A stretch of DNA of 64,000 bases from Oxytricha trifallax (Eukaryota; Ciliophora; Spirotrichea; Sporadotrichida; Oxytrichidae), in the NCBI GenBank assembly GCA_000711775.1, contig ARYC01000061.1:1-64000 (forward strand), read 5' to 3'. The position numbers and the translations under genes are program-made. Each line of letters opens with the position of its first letter. Positions within the stretch are counted from its first letter, which is position 1. The notes under the pieces were generated by a model that ran no database searches, was not told the DNA's origin, and saw nothing but the letters and a program-made list of their open reading frames with translations. Below are positions 57,189 through 64,000 of this stretch, piece after piece.

Positions 57189-58160
57189 TCAATTTAAATA
57201 TATATCCTTGTAAATGATTCCATATAATCCAATATCTTGAGTACTATTTGTATACTTGCTACTAAAATCTTGATAATTTAATATTTCTGAGGGCTCTAGT
57301 TTCTTACAATTCTATTTTGTAGAAATAAGTATTCCATTCATTAGAATTTTATCATAAACCCTGGAATAATTAAAGATTAAAAAATCGGTAAAATAAAAAA
57401 ATATCAATTTTAAAATACTCGATTAGAAAATATTATAGCAATTTATTCAATATTTATTAATGTCTGATTAGAAATGACACTGATGATATCACAAATTCAA
57501 AAATATTGGGTTAATTAAATTTTGTATATTAAAACATATATAAAAGTTTAAACTGATGATTAGACATTTCTTATTTTGGTCAAGCAACTTTAATAATAAG
57601 TCCCATCTGTTCACTAATAATAAGTTCTTTAATTCTTATATTTCTATTTTATACCCTTATCTATGTTGAATCAAAGGTTTATTTAGTTTATAATCCAATC
57701 ATTTAGGATGCATTTTTTTCTTCAAGATTTATTTCAATAACCTAAACTTCTTCTGGCAAGTATTTACTTGATCCCATTGAAGTTATCATTCATTATAAAA
57801 TTTTAATGTCAGATTTGTCGGATTCTGCATTAAAATTAACTTAGAATTAATATAAATTTCAAAAAAATAGTAAATTTAAATTATGTCTCCAAGTTTGATT
57901 TCATCTGCTCTTGTAAGTTATAGCAAGGAATGTTTAAATTTATTATAATAATTTTTATTATTAATGTGTGGAGTTAAAGAGTCTTTTAACTAAGAGGCAG
58001 TGATCAAGAGAAGTCATTAAAACTGCCAAAGTTGTATCATTTTGTAGTAAAAATGAAACTGCTTCAATTAGATATTCTTAGCTTTGATTTTATGGATTCG
58101 AATTTTTATCATAGATATCTTGATTTGGTTGTTCTTAAACTTATTATATTTAATTTTTGC
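57189..58160 (-). CDS. Hint-like protein, copy D (N-terminus not found)
   Basis: The minus strand from about 58,160 reads EYLIEAVSFLLQNDTTLAV, SLDHCLLVKRLFNSTH, an IES, TRADEIKLGD, then SKYLPEEVQVIEINLEEKNASQMIGL. After another insert it reads DKILMNGILISTKQNCKKLE and an acidic end, to TGA 57,189-57,191. The order of motifs matches copies A-C. No signal peptide was found upstream; the first MDS may be missing or distant. Confidence 0.55.
57929..57962 (-). other. IES, 34 bp, pointer ACATT (minus strand)
   Basis: AATGT on the plus strand at 57,929-57,933 and 57,963-57,967, same codon phase. Excision joins LFNSTH to SLLQLTRADEIKLGD. Conserved in copy F. Confidence 0.75.
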
Positions 58161-58169
58161 TATTATAGA

Positions 58170-58990
58170 ATTAGTAAGAGTTTATAATTTAAGTAAAATA
58201 ATTTTAAAAAAAGAGATATCTAAGGGGATCTAATTAAAATATGATTAATAGAATTTTATTAGAAATCACTTCAAATACGATTAAAAATTGTCTTTGTTAT
58301 ATAAATTAAGAAATATTATCTAGCATGTAATTTTTTTTGCAATAAAGAGTTATGTAGTTTGTACGCTTTATAATTTACTTTATATATTTGGCATTTTGCC
58401 TTTTTCTAAATTCAAATGGCTTTCATTTTTTTTTCTTCCATTTTCAAAATTATATGTATTTATAACTCTTTAGGATTCATTTTTTCCGTGTTCTATTTTT
58501 TAGAACTACGACTTTAAATATAGTTAATCTTAATCCTCGAAATAGGTAGAAATTAGTTATTTTTCATTAATTTAAGTATGATTTATAAATTATTTAAATA
58601 TTAAAATAACAATATTTTGTGATTAAAACTGAAATAAGAGGAGAAGCTTAGTTTAATATATATTTTTGACCTATGAATTTCGTCTTTATATATACTATTA
58701 AAGAATATTCTTTAGAATTTTAAAATTTCAATAAATTGTTTTAATTAAAACTTTCTTACTAATTTTATACCATTAAAAAAAACCTTAAACTTAAATCAAT
58801 AAACGAATAAGAGTATTAAGCTATAAAATTAAAGAGATTAATAATGAATTTATATAAACATCTCTAGAAATTTTAGCTTCAAATTATAGCCAACCAATAT
58901 TTTTTATTAATTAAAGCAAAAAGATATATAATTTATAATGAATAATTAAAGTATGACTTGAATCTTTAGAGTCTTAATTTCCCAAAATTT
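58170..58990. other. AT-rich stretch, no clear gene
   Basis: No convincing frame; may hold decayed upstream MDSs of copy D. Confidence 0.4.
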
Positions 58991-59023
58991 AACCTTATTC
59001 TCTTACATTCCCTAATATTAAAT

Positions 59024-59220
59024 CTTACACAGAATAAATCTTTGTGATTAAATTCGTATAATCAGAAGTTGGCAATTCCATAATATTGAATGGCGTTTTA
59101 GCTTGGCAACCCACTTTTAAATCTACTAAATACACGAAGTTAAATGAATCATTTGGTTTTTTGCAAAGTAAGAAGCTTCCATTGAAAAAGTACCCATTTA
59201 TTTTTGTAAGTTCACCAAGT
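59024..59220 (-). pseudogene. Hint-family C-terminal fragment, copy E
   Basis: The minus strand reads TKINGYFFNGSFLLCKKPND and VYLVDLKVGCQAKTPF, aligning with the NGILIS...C stretch of copies D and F. No N-terminal part is found upstream, where foldback MITEs lie. Probably a truncated copy. Confidence 0.4.
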
Positions 59221-59460
59221 ATTAGTATAGTTAGAATGCACTAAATTCTGGAAGTATTATTTATATTAACTTTATTTACATTAAATTAAGAGGAAGTCAT
59301 ATAACCAATATTAATTTAAATTAAATATATTTAATTTGATTATTCATCAATTTTTGGCTGGACCCTACCATCCCCCATAATTCCTATAGTTATTCATTAA
59401 AATAGGTTATTTTATTTTGAATAAAATATGATCTTTCTTTCTTTCGTGGACTATTTCATT

Positions 59461-59879
59461 ATTGTAGGAATAAATTTGATTTTGGAAAATAAATAATAAA
59501 TTAATTGATTGAATATTAAATTCGTGGCAGTTAACTTTCTGGAAACATAGACAATATGGTACTTGTTCGATGGAAAATTCAAAATTAGCTAAACTTTACT
59601 ATTGGCGGTACCCCTCTATCGCATCCCTAGAGTGAGATAACTTGAGTTTAATTTTTGGTGATTTGTTTAGTTGATTTTTATGTCAAAATTAAAGTCGTGT
59701 TAACTCGTTCTGGGTATGCGATAGAGGGGTACCGTCAATAGTGTAGTCCATCTGATTTTTAATTCTCTATCGAACAAGTACCATATTGTCTAGGTTTCCA
59801 GAAAGTTAACTGCCACGAATTATAAATATTTACTTATTAATTATTAATTATTTTCCCAAATCAAATGTATTCCTACAAT
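59461..59879. mobile_element. foldback MITE, family 1, copy 2
   Basis: Inverted repeat with arms of about 190 bp. Outer ends are ATTATTGTAGGAATA and complement; the core is GGCGGTACCCCTCTATCGCATC. Arms differ at scattered bases, so older than copy 1. No ORF. Confidence 0.85.
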
Positions 59880-60984
59880 AATACAATCTAGCAATACAAC
59901 CACCATTTTAGTTTTAATGATTATTTCTAGTGAATATTATAATATTAGGGTTGGATGCACTTTTGATAAAAAATACCTGAAGTTATCATTAACTTGTCTT
60001 ACGACATTTTTTAAATCCAATGTATTCTGATTATATTATTTACATAATGATAATTAGGAGTTTGTGTTTCATTTTTATTTGGATAGTAAAAATTATTATG
60101 TTCTAATATAGTGTTTATAATTTATGGGTATAAATTATTATTGAAATAAGTGAATAAATTAATTTAATTTTCTCTGCATTTATTGTGAAGATGCTGTATT
60201 TTTGCAAAGTTGATGATAATTAAGTTTTATATTTTTGAATGTAATGTTATAATTACTTATGGATATTTTACAATTTTTTTTAATTACAAGTTTATTTGAA
60301 AATCTACACAATTTATAATATTTTACAATTAAGAAGCAGTCTATTTCGATTTTGTTCCGTAATTTAGAAATGATATAAATAAAATAGTTTTTAAATAAAT
60401 TAAATTAAAATTCCATCATAAAATTTTATGATTTAAATAAAACTTAATAGTGAATAGCCATATTACCATTATTTCATTTTTATTTGAATAAATTCTTAAA
60501 TATTTATTAGTTTTTAAGATCTGTTATTATTTTTTTTAGAAATTTAAGTTTGGGAAGAATTCAATTTATTCCTACTTTACAGCCGTAACTTTGGAAAGTA
60601 ATATTTTTATATAAAACTAAGTCAAGATATTATGGAATTCTTGATTAAAAATTGAGATATATGCAAGGAATAACATCATAATTTAAATGTTAATAATATA
60701 TTTTTATAATAATATTTCATTTTATATTCTATTATTTGATATAAAACTAGAAAAGATCTTATTTTTCTAAATAATTATTGTTATATTTATTTTGAATATA
60801 GTCAAACAATTTAAAGGAACATATTATTTATTAAATTAATTTCCTTTTTCAATATTAAATATAAATATATAGAAATTTAAATTAAAAATTGTTATTTTAC
60901 TAATTTTATAATGAAAAGTAAGAATCTAAAATAATAATAATATTAATATTGTTGTAATAAATTGAAAAAATATATATTTGGTAT

Positions 60985-61365
60985 ACATTTGAATTTGACA
61001 AATTAATTTATTAATTTTTAAATTATTGGTAGTTAAATTTGTCTATGCCTAGAAAATATGGTACTTGTTCGATAGAGAATATAAAATTAGCTAAACTTTA
61101 CTATTGCCGGTACTCATCTATCGAATCCCTGAAGCGAGATAAACCGACTATACTTTTTGCATTACAACCAATCAAACAAATAACCTAAATTTAAAGTCAA
61201 TTTATCTTTTTTTCTAGTTCTAGGGATGCGATAGTGTGGTCCTAATAATAGTAAATTTTTATCTAATTTTATATTCACTATCAAACAAGTACCATATTGT
61301 CTAAGTTTGGACAAAGTCAACTGCCTAAATTTTAAATTATTTACCATATTCAAATGTATTTCTAT
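60985..61365. mobile_element. foldback MITE, family 1, copy 3
   Basis: Same core (TGGTACTTGTTCGATAGAGAA, GCCGGTACTCATCTATCG, GAAGCGAGATAA) in inverted orientation on both sides of a loop near 61,165. Arms are more diverged than in the other two copies; outer ends ATACATTTGAATTTG and CAAATGTAT. Confidence 0.78.
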
Positions 61366-62075
61366 AATTTCTAAAATTATCAAATTAAAACTTAGACTAT
61401 TAATCAAAATAAAAAAAATTTGAGACACATTTTTAAAAAATAAATAATGTAAAAGATTTATATAAAATGTCAACTTCAAATTTAATATAAATAATATATT
61501 TATAAATTATCTATAAACACATTTTTATATTCTTCTATATTAAAATTTATTAATTACATTACCAAAAAAATTAGAATCTAAAAATTAGATTTATTGATAA
61601 GATTTAGTTTCTATTAAAATATCGTGATATGATTTTAAACAGTAATTTATAAAATGTATGATATTATTAAATTATTTTTATCCCTTAACCTTTATAATTA
61701 AAATCTCAGTGTAGATATATATCCTCATATACGATTTCCTCAAATTCACTTTCTCCTTCAAGATTTAAATCTTTGTTCTAATAATCTTGATTATATTATA
61801 TTTCTGAAAGTTCAAGTTTTTTACAATTTTGTTTTGTAGAAATAAGTATTCCATTCAAGAGAATTTTATCATATTTGGCATCCAATCCAATCATCTCTGA
61901 AGCTTTTTTTTCTTAAAAGATTATTTTGGTGACTTATAATTCTTCATAATTTATAGAGCCCATATAGGCTATCATTCATAATAAATATAAAAACAATTTA
62001 TTATTAAATGAAAAAGATTAGATATTTCATTAAGAAATTAATTAATAAAAATATTAATATTATGTCTCCTAGTTG

Positions 62076-62337
62076 TAAAAATGAATCGGGAAAACAAAAG
62101 TGAAGGAATGAGATGGACTAGAACTAGTCCTATCACAGGCAAGAAACTCTGTATCAGAACGACTGCTGATTAAAGCCTGGGATAAAAGAAGAAAAGAGAA
62201 TAATAAAGATTGGATGACCTAGAGTAGACGGATCTTGTATAAGTCCTGGGTTTGCATTTTGAGGGTTGTAAGTGCTTACCCTAGTGATTAGTCGTGATAT
62301 CTACCCTTAATTATGTGCTAAAAACTATCTAAATAAC
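62076..62337. mobile_element. SINE-like insertion with target-site duplication
   Basis: Comparing copies D and F shows an extra block of about 260 bp in F. It is flanked by TATGTCTCCTAGTT (62,061-62,074) and TATTTCTCCAAGTT (62,338-62,351), an imperfect duplication of one site. GC is higher than in the surroundings and there is no ORF. No clear tRNA-type promoter boxes or A-tail could be confirmed. Confidence 0.55.
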
Positions 62338-62384
62338 TATTTCTCCAAGTTTGATTTCATCTGCTCTTGTAGGTTAAAGCAAGG

Positions 62385-62417
62385 AATGTGTAAATTTATT
62401 ATAATTTATAATATTTT
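62385..62417 (-). other. IES, 33 bp, pointer CATT (minus strand)
   Basis: AATG on the plus strand at 62,385-62,388 and 62,418-62,421. Excision joins LFNSTH to SLL...TRADEIKLGE, the same position as the IES of copy D. Confidence 0.65.
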
Positions 62418-62456
62418 AATGAGTGGAATTAAATAATCTTTTGGCTATGAGGTAGT

Positions 62457-62602
62457 ATCCTCCCCCCCTAATGTATACTTTTCTTTTTGTAGTCTGATAG
62501 AGTTTTTGACGCTGAGTAATAGTAGCAGATAAACATGGAATGTGCGAGCAATAGTTTTGGAGCTATGGCTTCATCAAAGTCACTTTTATATATAAAAATC
62601 AG
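62457..62602. repeat. partial copy of the poly-C-ended foldback arm
   Basis: Starts with a run of C then TAATGTATACTTTTC, TTTTTGTAGTC, GAGTTTTTGACGCTGAG, as in the arms of the element at 62,603-63,238, but in one orientation only. It truncates Hint copy F. Confidence 0.7.
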
Positions 62603-63238
62603 GCTAGAAGGTAGAACACATCCCCCCCAATCTTCACATATTATATTTTCTTTTTGTAGTCTTGTAGAGTTTTTGACGCTGAGCAAGATTGTCAGAAGCG
62701 CCTTTTGCTTGCGAGCAATAGTTTTCGAGCTACGACCAAAATTAAGTTCATTTTTATACATAAAAACATAATAAAAATAGTCAAAAATTAAAAATATTTT
62801 TTGTTTTTATATTTTATTAAAAATCAATTTTTGGGTGTTTTTGTCATATCCTGAGCAAAAATATCATAATTAAAGTAGTAGTTTGAAATCTAACAAATTT
62901 TGTCAAGAAATACATAATTAATGATAAAATTATTAAATTTGGGCAAAATTTGTTAGATTTCAAACTACTACTTTAATTATGATATTTTTGCTCAGGATAT
63001 GACAAAAACACCCAAAAATTGATTTTTAATAAAAATATATAAAATAAATTTTTTTAATTTTTGACTATATTTTATGATGTTTTTATGTATAAAATTGAAC
63101 TTCATTTTGGTCATAGCTCGAAAACTATCGCTCGCAAGCAAAAGGCGCTTCTGACAATCTTGCTCAGCGTCAAAAACTCTACAAGACTACAAAAAGAAAA
63201 TAGTACATTAGGGGGGGGATGTGTTCTACCTGCTAGCC
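62603..63238. mobile_element. poly-C-ended foldback element
   Basis: Arms of about 300 bp are inverted repeats around a loop at about 62,905-62,943. Ends are GGCTAG-AGGTAGAACACATC followed by a C7-C8 run and complement. A conserved sub-terminal block (TTTTTGACGCTGAGCAAG, GCGCCTTTTGCTTGCGAGC) is present in both arms. No ORF. Confidence 0.85.
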
Positions 63239-63432
63239 AAAAATCATTATAAATTTTACAAAAAATTTCAAATTTTTCACAAAATTTAATTTCTCATAAA
63301 TTAACGATTTTAGCAATTTTTAGCTATATTAACAAATTATATCTAATTTAATATAATTTTATAAAGTGAACTTTAAAAGTTTTTACTGAAAATCTTAAAT
63401 GAAATTTAAAATTATTTTTAATTCACTTTATA

Positions 63433-63570
63433 AAATAAGGATCCCCCCCACAATTCTGGAATTTCCGATCGTTCCAGAATCATTCTGGAATCACCAAAAA
63501 TTCCAGAATCATGAATGAATTCCAGTCATAATTCTGGAATTCCAGAATTATGCTGGAATCTCTTGTAATA
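63433..63570. promoter_or_regulatory. cluster of six TTCYRGAA palindromes (heat-shock-element-like)
   Basis: TTCTGGAA or TTCCAGAA octamers start at 63,454, 63,472, 63,483, 63,501, 63,532 and 63,540, with partial units between, after a C7 run. Each fits TTCnnGAA, the inverted-unit core bound by heat-shock factor. No gene is recognised in the remaining 430 bases, so a regulatory role is inference. It may instead be a small satellite or element end. Confidence 0.4.
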
Positions 63571-64000
63571 AATTCTTTAATATTATTTTTTTGAAATTCA
63601 TACTCTTTTTTCATTAATTAAAAAAAAAAGATGATTAAAATTTTGGGGAAATTTCATACTCATTAAAATTATAAAAAATACTTTATGAGACCGTTTTTGG
63701 ACTAAAATTTTTTGTTTATTTAGCTAATAAAATTATATAACTACAATCAACAAATTCCCCTCTAATTCATTGTAATAAAAATAATTGTTTTAATAATGAA
63801 TGAGTCATTATAATTTATATAATAAATTATGGGCCTTTCTATATATAAGATTTCTAAGAACTCTTATGCTTGTTAGGCTAGAATCGATCAGTTATATATC
63901 TATATAAATATTTCTTTTTTTAATGTGATATGATTCGAAGTTTACTCTATTTTTTACTTCTTATCTAAACTCAATTTTCTGTTTTTTTAATACTTCAGTG
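63571..64000. other. AT-rich end of window, no gene seen
   Basis: No convincing coding frame; runs of A and T. Confidence 0.5.

Larger units (their letters stand above)
61706..62455 (-). pseudogene. Hint-like protein, copy F, interrupted by two insertions
   Basis: Closely matches copy D: YYLIAKRLFNSTH, an IES, TRADEIKLGE, then ASEMIGLDAKYDKILLNGIL and STKQNCKKLE to TGA 61,706-61,708. A SINE-like insert of about 260 bp (62,076-62,337) splits it after LGE. Its upstream part is cut off at about 62,455, where a poly-C-ended repeat begins. No N-terminus was found beyond. Confidence 0.55.

Noticed and set aside
61162..61479. 105-codon minus-strand ORF
   Set aside because: It runs through one arm of a foldback MITE and its AT-rich flank; not protein-like.
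62468..63252. Three similar ORFs containing a shared KTIARKQKALLTILLSVK motif
   Set aside because: They are translations of the inverted arms of the poly-C-ended foldback; the similarity reflects DNA repeats, not a gene family.
1..64000. CRISPR array, phage or bacterial operon
   Set aside because: Spliced introns, reassigned stops, TBE termini and IES structure identify ciliate germline DNA; no array of regularly spaced repeats is present.

Overview
The window reads as germline (micronuclear) DNA of a hypotrich ciliate of the Oxytricha/Stylonychia group. Three things point there. (1) Clear coding regions read TAA and TAG as Gln and stop only at TGA; for example both AGC kinases and the kelch gene carry in-frame TAA/TAG inside conserved motifs. 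(2) A 4-kb element has telomere-like C4A4C3 ends and carries the gene set known from Telomere-Bearing Elements (TBE): zinc-finger kinase, 22-kDa ORF and 42-kDa DDE transposase. (3) Reading frames are repeatedly broken by AT-rich inserts flanked by 3-8 bp direct repeats, and removing the insert plus one repeat restores frame and domain. That is the MDS/pointer/IES architecture of hypotrich germline genes. Ordinary GT-AG introns are present as well.

Layout. Bases 1-13,140 are mostly mobile DNA: a possible insert bounded by a 15-bp repeat, a TBE kinase relic split by a 792-bp foldback element, a GC-rich relic, a second TBE kinase relic joined to an unrelated GC-rich Tc1/IS630-type transposase, and a nearly complete TBE (8,845-12,840). 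Bases 14,722-50,376 are a gene-dense block: a small charged protein (-), a large LamG/DUF4215 Cys-rich membrane protein (+), an Asn/Gln-rich protein (-), a NIFK/Nop15-like RRM protein (-), a Gln-rich protein (+), a coiled-coil protein (-), a pseudokinase-kelch protein (+), another Gln-rich protein (-), and a divergent pair of AGC kinases (- and +). Most of these genes are cut by IESs; the minus-strand AGC kinase shows only two introns.

Bases 51,000-62,460 hold a minus-strand family of six or more related genes or fragments for small proteins with a Hint-like module, several with signal peptides. They are interspersed with foldback MITEs, a solo TBE end and a SINE-like insertion. Paralogues keep IESs at the same codons while the pointer sequence has drifted. 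The last 1.5 kb holds a poly-C-ended foldback and a cluster of TTCYRGAA palindromes.

The most notable points are IESs as short as 7 and 11 bp, a foldback MITE lying wholly inside an IES of the kelch gene, IES positions conserved between Hint paralogues, and several nested germline transposons with specific inactivating lesions. No tRNA, rRNA or CRISPR was seen. Coordinates of multi-MDS genes give the outer limits from start to stop codon. Not every MDS junction could be resolved by eye, so protein lengths are approximate.
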